Counted from the stretch's first letter, positions 17,454-24,430 are shown. The stretch: 49,120 nt of DNA from CAADGU01 sp964581605 (GCA_964581605.1 CAZOPF010000038.1:1-49120), one strand, 5' to 3'. Notes: generated by a model not told the origin, from the sequence alone. Numbers and translations are program-made.

Positions 17454-17509
17454 GGGTAATTGGGTAATTAAGTAATTGAAGCGGCTAATTACTAAATTAC
17501 ATCATTACT
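17454..17509. repeat. Degenerate GTAATTGGG inverted repeat (family A)
   Basis: The left arm GGGTAATTGGGTAATTAAG is followed by CTAATTACTAAATTACATC and ATTAC units. The arms are clearly related to those at 12325 and 15938 but pair with several mismatches. Confidence 0.55.
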
Positions 17510-17592
17510 GCACGGTTACTAAGTGCCGTGATTGTACGGGTGAGCTATTATTCGGGCGAGAAAATAGCCCATGGATTAACTATTTCTCATGC

Positions 17593-18216
17593 TCATTTGT
17601 GCCAGGTTTGTTGGGGGTGTCGCGGCCGTACCGGGGCATAATGCGCCTTGATGCGCATCAGGTCGCTCTCATAATCCCCGGACGGTTCAATGATCGGCCC
17701 CAAATCAACCACCTTATGCCCATAATCGAATGCGGCCAACTGCACCGGCACACCAGCCTGCATGGCAATCTGATAAAAGCCGGACCTCCATTCACGCACC
17801 CGCTGCCGGGTGCCTTCTGGGGTGATGCACAAAATCAGATCTTCCATCTTCTGAAATGCCTGCACGTTTTCACCCACCACTCCATGTGCGGCGCGCCGGT
17901 CAATGGGAACGCCTCCCATCCAGCGGAATAAGGGCCCCATTGGCCCCCGAAAGAGGGAATGTTTGGCCATCCAAGAGGCCCGTACCCCTAAGGCGGTGGC
18001 GGTTGCCAGGAAGAGTATAAAGTCCCAATTCGACGTATGTGGCGCGCCAACAATGATGAACTTATGCAAATTAGGCAATTCGCCACTAATGCGCCAGCCA
18101 ATGGCCGCCAGGAATAAAATCGCCAGCGCCCGCGTAAACCTGTTGCCGCGCCGGGGAACAGAATTACCTACCTTTTCATTGGTGATCACACGTTGTTTGA
18201 ATTTATTTGTGAACAT
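17593..18216 (-). CDS. PlsC-type 1-acylglycerol-3-phosphate acyltransferase family protein
   Basis: A 207-residue predicted membrane-associated acyltransferase that transfers an acyl chain to a lysophospholipid or similar acceptor. The catalytic HxxxxD motif is APHTSNWDFILF (about 61-72). The acceptor-binding GGVPIDR follows at about 115 and the PEGTRQR motif at about 142. A hydrophobic stretch, ALAILFLAAIGW, lies near residue 30. The length matches short PlsC-like proteins, not full 240-residue AGPATs. Substrate specificity cannot be read from sequence. The ATG at 18216 follows CTGGAGCAG. Confidence 0.85.
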   Translation of the reverse strand: MFTNKFKQRVITNEKVGNSVPRRGNRFTRALAILFLAAIGWRISGELPNLHKFIIVGAPHTSNWDFILFLATATALGVRASWMAKHSLFRGPMGPLFRWMGGVPIDRRAAHGVVGENVQAFQKMEDLILCITPEGTRQRVREWRSGFYQIAMQAGVPVQLAAFDYGHKVVDLGPIIEPSGDYESDLMRIKAHYAPVRPRHPQQTWHK

Positions 18217-18237
18217 GGCTGCTCCAGGTTTGTGGTC

Positions 18238-18281
18238 GGCGATTTATCGCCCTTTTCTAGCGATGAATCGCTTCCTCCGAA
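18238..18281 (+). repeat. Double mini-palindrome GCGAT element (family C, copy 2)
   Basis: GGCGAT-tt-ATCGCC (18238-18251), a 7-base spacer, then AGCGAT-ga-ATCGCT (18259-18272) and a trailing CCTCCGAAC. It matches the design and flank of 13284-13336. Confidence 0.65.
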
Positions 18282-18288
18282 CGAAAAT

Positions 18289-19119
18289 TTATTGCATATT
18301 ATCAAACTGTGACTTAATCATATCGCGCTCTACTTCTTTGCGGGCGATTTTGCGTTGGGTCTCTTTGGCCATTTCGGCCAGCAGGTCGCGCCCCTGCTGG
18401 CGGGCAAATTGTACCTCTAGCGCCAGGGCGACCATGGGCCGGTTATGGAAATTTTGTAACGCATTCTGCACTTGAAAGAGGTGCAGGCGCTGGCGTTCTA
18501 GTTCTTGAGAAAGAACTTTTACCAGGTCGTTATCGGTTTGGGGAACGGGCACGGCCGTTGCCATTCCCCTTTCCCCCTTCTGCGTCCCCGCCCCCACCAA
18601 TGGCGCCGCCTCTTTCTCCTCCGCCAGCGCCATCATCTCCACCAGGCTGCCTGCTTTATAGGCATCGTTGATAGCCGTCATCTTTGCCGTGCGGTAAGCG
18701 CGATCCGCTTCGTCTACGGCCAGGTCGGGATGATACCGGCGGGCCAGGTCGCGGTAGAGCTTTTTTAGACGTGCGGCCGTGAGCGGCGGGGGTTTAGGGG
18801 GCTGTTTTTTGGCCGTTTCCTGGCGCGGAATGTTCCAGGTGGTATTGTACTGGTCTTCAACGGTGCGGTAGCCTTCGCCAAATGTTTTTTCGGTGCGCAG
18901 AATTTTGATGCGCTGTAAGTAGTCGTTAACCTCCGCTTCTAGCTGTGTCAACTGCTCCACCAGATAACCGACATTGGCTTCAAACTCAAACTCAAAGGCG
19001 CGTAAATCTTCCTCCAGGTTGATCAGTTCCGCCTCGGCGTTCTCAATTTCAGCCTGAACGCGGTTGAGTTCACGTCGCAGTTGCTGGAGTTGTTGTTGTG
19101 GGGATTCTTGCCCAGACAT
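18289..19119 (-). CDS. Coiled-coil J-domain protein
   Basis: A 276-residue protein with an N-terminal coiled coil (about 5-78, rich in Gln, Glu and Leu), a proline linker (KKQPPKPPP), and a J domain at about 112-160 with the HPD signature at 130-132 (LYRDLARRYHPDLAV). A second helical region ends the protein. The J domain should stimulate DnaK ATPase; the J domain being internal, with no glycine-rich or zinc domain, makes it a type III J protein with its own client. I prefer the ATG at 19119 (MSGQESPQQQ); an in-frame ATG at 19143 would add eight residues overlapping a hairpin. It lies just downstream of htpG on the same strand. Confidence 0.85.
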   Translation of the reverse strand: MSGQESPQQQLQQLRRELNRVQAEIENAEAELINLEEDLRAFEFEFEANVGYLVEQLTQLEAEVNDYLQRIKILRTEKTFGEGYRTVEDQYNTTWNIPRQETAKKQPPKPPPLTAARLKKLYRDLARRYHPDLAVDEADRAYRTAKMTAINDAYKAGSLVEMMALAEEKEAAPLVGAGTQKGERGMATAVPVPQTDNDLVKVLSQELERQRLHLFQVQNALQNFHNRPMVALALEVQFARQQGRDLLAEMAKETQRKIARKEVERDMIKSQFDNMQ

Positions 19120-19126
19120 ACTTGTT

Positions 19127-19158
19127 CCATAGGGCAGGCTCAAATGCCTGCCCTATGG
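19127..19158. repeat. Perfect 13-base hairpin between htpG and the J-domain gene
   Basis: CCATAGGGCAGGC (19127-19139) pairs exactly with 19146-19158 around a 6-base loop. It sits 7 bases past the htpG stop codon and 7 bases before the chosen J-protein ATG. It may attenuate read-through or set the ratio of the two chaperone genes. Confidence 0.7.
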
Positions 19159-19165
19159 CTTAAGT

Positions 19166-21064
19166 TTACTGTACTGCCTGGGCGGCGGCTACCTCCAAAA
19201 TGTTTTGAATGCGGGGCAACATATCGGCTGGATTGGGGTGCAGCCCTTCCTGTATCAGGGCGTTGGCGTATAACTGCTCAATGCTCATGGTCAGCAGCGG
19301 CGCATTGGGCTGCTGAGTGGCAAGTTGGGACAGGTTGGCGATGAGAGGATGACGGCCGTTGACCTCCAAAATTTTGCGCGGTACTTCATATTCTTTATCC
19401 AGCAGCCGTTGGATGCGGTGCATCTCCTTGTTTTGGGTGTCTTTGGGGGAAACCAGACGCACCGGGCTGTCCTTGAGAACTTTGGAAACGCGCACTTCTG
19501 TCACCCGCTCGCCTAATGTGGTGACACAGGCGCCGATGAAACGGTTCAAATCTGGCTCGGCGATGGGGGCGGGTTCATCGGTTTCCGGTTCGGCTACGGC
19601 CGTGTCTGGCAGTTCCATATCCGCCTCATCCACATTCCGAAACGGCTTGCCCTTATACTCACTCAACATGGCGCTGATGAGCGCATCCAGCGGGTCAGTC
19701 CAATACAACACTTCCAGGCCACGCGCCTTGAACGGGTCTAAATGGGGGCTGTGGCCGGCAGCAACGGCCGTGTCTGCCAGCACAAAATAGATCGCCTCCT
19801 GCCCCTCCGCCATCCGCTCCACATACGCATCCAGCGAAATCAACTTACCGTCCGATTTGGACGATTGGTAACGATACAGCGGCAGCACCTCCTCTTTGGC
19901 CGTCGGGTCAATAGCCACCGCTTCCTTGAAGGCACGGCCAAATTCGCCCCAGAATTTCTCATACTTTTCGGCGTCATCCTGCCCCATTTTTTTCAGGTCA
20001 CGCAGCAGCCGCCCGCGAATGGTCTTGCCCAACTGGGCCATCAGCCGGTTATTTTGCACCGTTTCCCGGCTGACGTTCAGCGGCAAATCCTCGGAATCCA
20101 CCACCCCATCCACAAATTGCAGCCAGGCGGGCAGCAAATCGGTGCAATACTCCTGAATGAGCACATTGTGAGAATAGAGCATCACGCCCGGCTCTTTACG
20201 CGAAGCCAGGATGCCCGGCTCCCGTTTGCCCGGCACAAACAACAGGGCGTTCAGGCTCACGGGCACATCCGTCGAAAAATGCACCGTCAGCAGCGGCTCT
20301 TCAAATTCCATCGTCATCTGGCGGTAAAAGTCCCGGTAAGCGTCCGGTTGAATGTCTGACGGCCGTTGCCGCCACAACGACGTTTGCTGGTTGGCCTGCC
20401 CCTCGCCCACATAAATCGGATACCGCACAAAGTCCGAATGTTTCTTGACGATCTGCTTCAACTTCCATTCATTGGCAAACTCGGCCGCATCTGGGCGCAG
20501 GGTGAGGTGAATTTCCGTGCCGCGGTCTTCTTTCTCGGCCGGTTCCACGCGGAACACATCGCTGCCATCACACACCCAGGCGGCCGCTTTGGCCCGCTTC
20601 TTGTAACTGCGTGACACCACGCGCACTTCATCCGCCACCATAAACACGGAGTAGAAGCCCACACCAAACTGCCCAATCAAATCGTTGGCGTCAAAACTGG
20701 CCCCCTCGGCCATCTTTGCCAGAAATTCCCGCGCCCCAGACTGGGCAATGGTGCCCAGGTTTTGCACCAGTTCCTCTTTGGTCATGCCAATGCCACTATC
20801 CCGGATGATGATCTGCTTCGGTTCCCCTTCGGCCACTTCAGGCACATCAATATGCACCGCCAGTTCGGCGTCCGGGTCCAGCACATCATGATTGGTGAGC
20901 ATTTCAAACTGCATCCGGGTCATCGCGTCGGAAGCGTTGGAAATGAGTTCGCGCAGGAAAATCTCCCGATCCTGATACAACGAATGGACCAGGATGTGCA
21001 GCACTTGTTTGATCTCGGCTTTGAAGTGATAAGAATCGGTTGTGGTTTGTTCTTCTGTGGTCAT
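19166..21064 (-). CDS. htpG: HSP90-family molecular chaperone HtpG
   Basis: A cytoplasmic ATP-dependent chaperone of 632 residues. The N-terminal GHKL ATPase has ELISNASDA (about 40-48), RDSGIGMT and GQFGVGFYS. The middle domain has ESEDLPLNVSRE-type sequence (DSEDLPLNVSRETVQ) and the C-terminal dimerisation domain is complete. Its Shine-Dalgarno is GAGGGAAG. I saw no CIRCE operator upstream. Instead a 10-base inverted repeat lies at 21130-21165. It is grouped with a J-domain gene downstream, giving a small chaperone cluster. Confidence 0.96.
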   Translation of the reverse strand: MTTEEQTTTDSYHFKAEIKQVLHILVHSLYQDREIFLRELISNASDAMTRMQFEMLTNHDVLDPDAELAVHIDVPEVAEGEPKQIIIRDSGIGMTKEELVQNLGTIAQSGAREFLAKMAEGASFDANDLIGQFGVGFYSVFMVADEVRVVSRSYKKRAKAAAWVCDGSDVFRVEPAEKEDRGTEIHLTLRPDAAEFANEWKLKQIVKKHSDFVRYPIYVGEGQANQQTSLWRQRPSDIQPDAYRDFYRQMTMEFEEPLLTVHFSTDVPVSLNALLFVPGKREPGILASRKEPGVMLYSHNVLIQEYCTDLLPAWLQFVDGVVDSEDLPLNVSRETVQNNRLMAQLGKTIRGRLLRDLKKMGQDDAEKYEKFWGEFGRAFKEAVAIDPTAKEEVLPLYRYQSSKSDGKLISLDAYVERMAEGQEAIYFVLADTAVAAGHSPHLDPFKARGLEVLYWTDPLDALISAMLSEYKGKPFRNVDEADMELPDTAVAEPETDEPAPIAEPDLNRFIGACVTTLGERVTEVRVSKVLKDSPVRLVSPKDTQNKEMHRIQRLLDKEYEVPRKILEVNGRHPLIANLSQLATQQPNAPLLTMSIEQLYANALIQEGLHPNPADMLPRIQNILEVAAAQAVQ

Positions 21065-21129
21065 TTGTCTTCCCTCTCTATACAGATTGATGATGTCTCA
21101 TGGCACGGTTGGAAACCGGCCACAGCCAG

Positions 21130-21165
21130 GTTATTTTCCTGAAAACTGGGCATGTGGAAAATAAC
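21130..21165. promoter_or_regulatory. Candidate operator: 10-base inverted repeat upstream of htpG
   Basis: GTTATTTTCC (21130-21139) is exactly complementary to 21156-21165 with a 16-base spacer, about 65-100 bases before the htpG start. The dyad is AT-rich and unlike the other repeat families in the window. It could bind a heat-shock regulator or simply form a hairpin. Confidence 0.35.
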
Positions 21166-21253
21166 GGCCGTAATCATACCCATCTCATGTTAGCATTTTG
21201 TTAGCGCCTCGTCTCCTGACATGCCGAGCCAGCCATTGCCAGGGCAGCTCAGA

Positions 21254-21478
21254 CTATTCAGAAAGTTGCCGCACCAACTGCTGCGCCTCGCGCACCAGCC
21301 GCGCCGCATGTGCCCGCGTGCGCACCGGAATCGGCCCATCATGTGCGGCCATGCCACCCACAAAATCTTGCGTTACCAGCGCCGTTTTTGCCCCCAATTC
21401 CGCCGCCCGCTCGGCCGCGGCGATGCCCGCGGGGCCACCCCCTAAAACAATGACATCGAATGATTGTACGGCCGTCAT
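21254..21478 (-). pseudogene. N-terminal remnant of a pyridine nucleotide-disulfide oxidoreductase
   Basis: The 74-codon frame starts MTAVQSFDVIVLGGGPAGIA, a clear FAD-binding Rossmann start, and continues GGMAAHDGPIPVRTRAHAARLVREA. This resembles the beginning of mercuric-reductase-like flavoproteins with a DGPVPVRT segment in place of the redox cysteines. It ends in TAG (21254-21256). The next codons in frame do not look like the rest of the family, which is normally about 450-500 residues, so the gene is truncated, not merely stopped. A short FAD-binding-like protein is possible but unlikely. Confidence 0.65.
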
Positions 21479-21494
21479 AAACCTCTCTAAAGAT

Positions 21495-21541
21495 GGGGGC
21501 GAGGCTGTAGCCGGCCACTGATCGGCTCCAGCCTCGCCTCC
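21495..21541. repeat. GGCGAGGCTG inverted repeat (family D)
   Basis: Arms at 21495-21507 and 21529-21541 pair over about 13 positions including one G-U pair. An inner stem AGCCG/CGGCT (21509-21513 with 21523-21527) extends the structure. It is downstream of the secreted-protein gene (stop at 21550) and could end its transcript. Confidence 0.6.
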
Positions 21542-21549
21542 GCGTTTGT

Positions 21550-22587
21550 TCAGGGCTGGTGTGCCTGTCCGGAATCCGGGTCAATCATTAGCGAAGAGGC
21601 ATCTACCACCTCAAAATTAGAGCCGGTGACATCATCCAGTTCATGCAGTACGTCATTATCCCACCGCTCATCCGGCACGCCGGAGACATACCAGGCGGAA
21701 CCGTTATCGGCCAGGATCAGGCCATACGTTTTCATCGCTTGCAGGATGACCTGGGCGTGGGGCGAGTAGCCGGAGATGTCGAAGTCGGCCCGCAAACGAA
21801 CGCGCAAGCCCATGGGCGGGTATTGCGCCCCGGTCAGGGCAGAAGCGTCGTGGCGGGCGGGCCACCAATGCGCCTCGCGGGTTTCAGGCACGGTAAAGCG
21901 AATGGCATGGCGAATTTCACCGGCTGCCACTTCGTCATAACGCACCAGTCCGGGCAAGATGGGCAATCCGGCAGCATCGGCCGAAGTCCAGCCATCGGGG
22001 CGTAGGGCATGGGCATTCAGGTCATAGACTGCACCGTTGCCCGCCACCCAACTGCCATCTTGCTGTGGATAGGCGGCGTACATTTCGTAGAGGATGCAGT
22101 TATCCTGTTCCAGCACCAACACATGCCGGTCGCCGTCGCTATCGGGGCCACCTTCAATGGGCGCATCGGGCGGGACGGGATAGGGGCCGGGGTCGCTTTG
22201 CTCCGGCCACCAGACGAACTCCACGGTTACTTCTGGCTGGCTGCCAGGCACGACGACAAAGGGGATGCCGATGGGGCCGCCATCCCACAAACCGGAGCCG
22301 AAATCCATGTGCAGCCCGGTGTCTGCGCCAATGGTGTTGATGAAGGTGTCGGAGTTGGGGTGGATGGGTAATGTATCAATGGGTGTGTTCCAGATGTTAT
22401 CGGCAGGGAAGATGTTACAGCCGGCGATTTGTGGTGGGGGTGTGCCGGGTTTGGTAACAAGTGGCAGATAGGTGGGTGGCGCAGAACCGGTGGGGGTCAC
22501 GGCCGTGACCCGGCGTCCCATCTGCCCCACCCACAAGGCCATGATCAAAACCAGCGCCAGAATGAGCAGCCCTTTTGTTGATTTCAT
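21550..22587 (-). CDS. Secreted protein of a widespread family of unknown function
   Basis: A 345-residue protein with an N-terminal signal peptide or anchor (LLILALVLIMALWVG), then APPTYLPLVTKPG, a short element also seen in other secreted proteins of this lineage. The rest is one globular domain with conserved stretches I remember from unnamed secreted proteins in several phyla: IFPADNIWNTPID, GIPFVVVPG, SDPGPYPVPPDAPIEGG, DGDRHVLVLE, YEMYAAYP and LPILPGLVRYDEVAAGEI. Acidic and aromatic residues suggest a carbohydrate-related role, but I do not recognise a catalytic motif. The ATG at 22587 is preceded by GGAGATAAAG; the longer start at 22617 reads into the CGGT repeat. Confidence 0.75.
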   Translation of the reverse strand: MKSTKGLLILALVLIMALWVGQMGRRVTAVTPTGSAPPTYLPLVTKPGTPPPQIAGCNIFPADNIWNTPIDTLPIHPNSDTFINTIGADTGLHMDFGSGLWDGGPIGIPFVVVPGSQPEVTVEFVWWPEQSDPGPYPVPPDAPIEGGPDSDGDRHVLVLEQDNCILYEMYAAYPQQDGSWVAGNGAVYDLNAHALRPDGWTSADAAGLPILPGLVRYDEVAAGEIRHAIRFTVPETREAHWWPARHDASALTGAQYPPMGLRVRLRADFDISGYSPHAQVILQAMKTYGLILADNGSAWYVSGVPDERWDNDVLHELDDVTGSNFEVVDASSLMIDPDSGQAHQP

Positions 22588-22603
22588 CACTTTATCTCCA
22601 GGT

Positions 22604-22638
22604 CGGTGAGCGGTCATCGGTAAACGGTTATCGGCCGT
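22604..22638 (+). repeat. Period-7 tandem repeat CGGTNAN, five units
   Basis: CGGTGAG, CGGTCAT, CGGTAAA, CGGTTAT and CGGCCGT follow each other without gaps. The array lies in the 5' region of the secreted-protein gene and its last unit runs into the ACGGCCGT-like palindrome core. Confidence 0.75.
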
Positions 22639-22717
22639 TTCTCGTGGAAACTGAATACTTACTTAGGTGATGGGCATAACTATACTTGATTGAAGCGGGA
22701 TGAGGTAGCATTGCCGC

Positions 22718-23896
22718 ATGGCAGAATGGGAATCGGATGAGGTTGAAGAGACGGGTAAACCGGGCAAGTGGGGGCGGGCCATTACAACGGCCGTGACGTT
22801 GCTCATCCTCGTCTCTTTTCTGGGCGTGATCCTGGTGACGTTTTATAACCAGTTCACCGGGCGGCAAACGCTGCCGCCGCGCCTGCCGCCAATCGCCTTC
22901 TTGCGTGAAGACGCCAACGGGGTGTGGCAACTTTTTCTAACCAATGCGCCAACCGGCGAGAAGGTGACGCCGTTGACCTTTGAAACAGAGGATGTGCTGC
23001 ATTTTGCCGTGTCGCCAACGCATACGGCCGTTGCTTACACCATCAAAAACAGTGATGACAGCAGTACGATCAAGCTGTTCGATTGGAACGGCCGTGCCGC
23101 TGACAACCACCGCGAGATGCTCACCTGTACTGAGGCCATTTGTGGGCCGCTGGTGTGGCACCCAGACGGCCGTCGCCTCATTTACGAACGGCGCGAAGGG
23201 AACACCCCCCGCCTTTGGTGGCTGGATACGCAAACGGGGGAGTCGGTGACGGTGCTGGCAGATGAAACGGCCGTTAGCCAAAATGTTGCCATCTCCGCCG
23301 ACGGGCAATGGCTCAGTTATGCTGACCCGCTCACCGAGGAGATGGGCCTCTACGCTTTTGGCGCGGGCACACAAGAGCGGCTGACGAATGTGTTGGGCAA
23401 CACGGCCGTATGGCATCCCACGCTCCCCCAATTTTTGTTCAGCGATGTTGATCTGGTTGTTTATCATGGCGACCAAAACCAGACCAGCCACGAAGAACAT
23501 AGCCATGATTTTGCCGAAGCCATCCACCTCTATCTCGGCAATACCGATCAGGTGTGGTACCCCTTACTCAGCCAGATGGGCCAGGTGGACGACGCAAACC
23601 CGGCCTGGTCGCCGGATGGGAACTGGATTGCCTTCGGCCGTAAGCCGGCGCAGACGAATGCGGGGCGGCAGCTTTGGCTGATGCGGGCAGACGGAACGGA
23701 AGCACGGCCGTTGACGGAATCGCTCACCATTCATCATGGGCCGCCGGTCTGGTCGCCAGACGGCCGTTACTTACTCTTCCAACGCTTCGACACGGCCGAC
23801 CCGGCGGCCGCGCCAGGAATTGCCCTCATTGAAGTCAGCACCGGAAACGTAACACGGCTGCTGGAAAATGGCATCCTCCCCGCGTGGATTCCATGA
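22718..23896 (+). CDS. Membrane-anchored PD40/TolB-like beta-propeller protein
   Basis: A 392-residue protein with an acidic cytoplasmic N-terminus, one transmembrane helix at about 25-47 (ITTAVTLLILVSFLGVILVTF), and an external beta-propeller. At least four PD40-type blades are visible from motifs such as VWHPDGRRLIYERR, ISADGQWLSYAD, AWSPDGNWIAFGR and VWSPDGRYLLFQR. Such propellers bind ligands or peptidoglycan-linked partners. Several blades contain Gly-Arg or Thr-Ala-Val encoded by ACGGCCGT (eight octamers in the gene by hand count). It diverges from the secreted-protein gene. Confidence 0.8.
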   Translation: MAEWESDEVEETGKPGKWGRAITTAVTLLILVSFLGVILVTFYNQFTGRQTLPPRLPPIAFLREDANGVWQLFLTNAPTGEKVTPLTFETEDVLHFAVSPTHTAVAYTIKNSDDSSTIKLFDWNGRAADNHREMLTCTEAICGPLVWHPDGRRLIYERREGNTPRLWWLDTQTGESVTVLADETAVSQNVAISADGQWLSYADPLTEEMGLYAFGAGTQERLTNVLGNTAVWHPTLPQFLFSDVDLVVYHGDQNQTSHEEHSHDFAEAIHLYLGNTDQVWYPLLSQMGQVDDANPAWSPDGNWIAFGRKPAQTNAGRQLWLMRADGTEARPLTESLTIHHGPPVWSPDGRYLLFQRFDTADPAAAPGIALIEVSTGNVTRLLENGILPAWIP

Positions 23897-23899
23897 CGG

Positions 23900-23992
23900 G
23901 TGTTTTGGTGTTTGAGTGTCTGAGTGTTTGGGTGTTTGAATATTTGGGTAAGGTGACCAGGAGACTGCAAAATCACCTCATCACCTCATCAC
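23900..23992. repeat. GTGTTTGGGTGTTTGA and GGTGATGA iterated repeats (families F and K)
   Basis: Plus-strand units of GTGTTTG(A/G)GTGT(T/C)TG cover 23903-23948. From about 23965 to 23992 the minus strand reads GGTGATGA-GGTGATGA-GGTGATTT. The second array includes the stop codon and last codons of the DCC-family gene, so the repeat overlaps coding sequence. A relative of the first unit lies at the right edge of the window (49081-49120). Confidence 0.65.
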
Positions 23993-24359
23993 CGATCTGG
24001 CACTGGGCCGAGCCGCCGGGCAGGCGGTAGCGGTTGGCAGCGACCCATCGGTACACACAATCTTCTACCTGTTTGATTCCCGGTAAAGGATAGAGCCAGG
24101 TGAACGGCCGTGCCCACCACACATCGCGCAAGGCGTCATTTACGGCCGCTGCGCCACCACTTAGACGGCCGTCAGCATCCACAAACCAGACCTGCGCCAT
24201 GCCGTCTACGGCCGACAGCCCCAACGCTGTCATCTGCTCTGGTATCATCTGCCAGGGGGAAATAGCTACCCGGCCCTTTGACCACGTCTGCACCAGACGC
24301 GCCGACTTTTCTCAAAAACCGCAATCACCATCAAAAATGAGAGTTGGTTTGATTTTCAT
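23973..24359 (-). CDS. DCC-family (DUF393) thiol-disulfide oxidoreductase, candidate CxxU selenoprotein
   Basis: Read from the ATG at 24359, the frame gives LIFDGDCGF, then TGA (24314-24312), then EKSARLVQTW and on to a TGA stop at 23975-23973. If the internal TGA is selenocysteine, the product has 128 residues. The DCC family is defined by an N-terminal DGxCxxC motif, and here the TGA sits exactly on the second Cys (DGDCGFU). The C-terminal half keeps the family ending LYPLPGI, then YRWVAANRYRL. A hairpin lies just downstream of the TGA. TGA is an ordinary stop elsewhere in the window, for example at the ends of sdhA and the 26867 gene, so a reassigned code is unlikely. The alternative is a nonsense mutation or sequence error in TGC/TGT; then only a 106-residue fragment from a GTG at 24293 could be made. 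Upstream AGGAAA is a plausible ribosome site. Confidence 0.7.
24283..24301 (-). promoter_or_regulatory. SECIS-like hairpin after the in-frame TGA
   Basis: On the minus strand CGTCTG (24299-24294) pairs exactly with CAGACG (24290-24285) around the loop GTG. The stem extends by one G-U and one C-G pair. The first loop base comes 18 bases after the TGA, and the stem top reads G-GU, as in bacterial SECIS elements recognised by SelB. Confidence 0.5.
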
Positions 24360-24430
24360 TGTGTTGGTTTTCCTATAAAAATTTCAGGCATGGTTCAGAA
24401 ATCCAAGAAATGAGCCTGGCACTTTGTCGG

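Larger units (their letters stand above)
17269..17592. other. Repeat-filled gap between FKBP lipoprotein and acyltransferase gene
   Basis: No gene is credible in these 324 bases. The gap holds a minus-strand terminator-like hairpin (17301-17328), a three-unit period-14 repeat (17348-17389), a family A repeat (17454-17509) and a small hairpin GAGAAAATAG/CTATTTCTC (17558-17588) just past the acyltransferase stop codon. Confidence 0.7.

Noticed and set aside
21065..21253. CIRCE operator upstream of htpG
   Set aside because: No TTAGCACTC-N9-GAGTGCTAA match; only a weak GTTAGC pair was seen.
24312..24314. TGA read as Trp or Gly by a variant genetic code
   Set aside because: TGA ends sdhA, the R3H ATPase gene, the zinc-ribbon gene and the small membrane gene at sensible family lengths, so it is a normal stop here.
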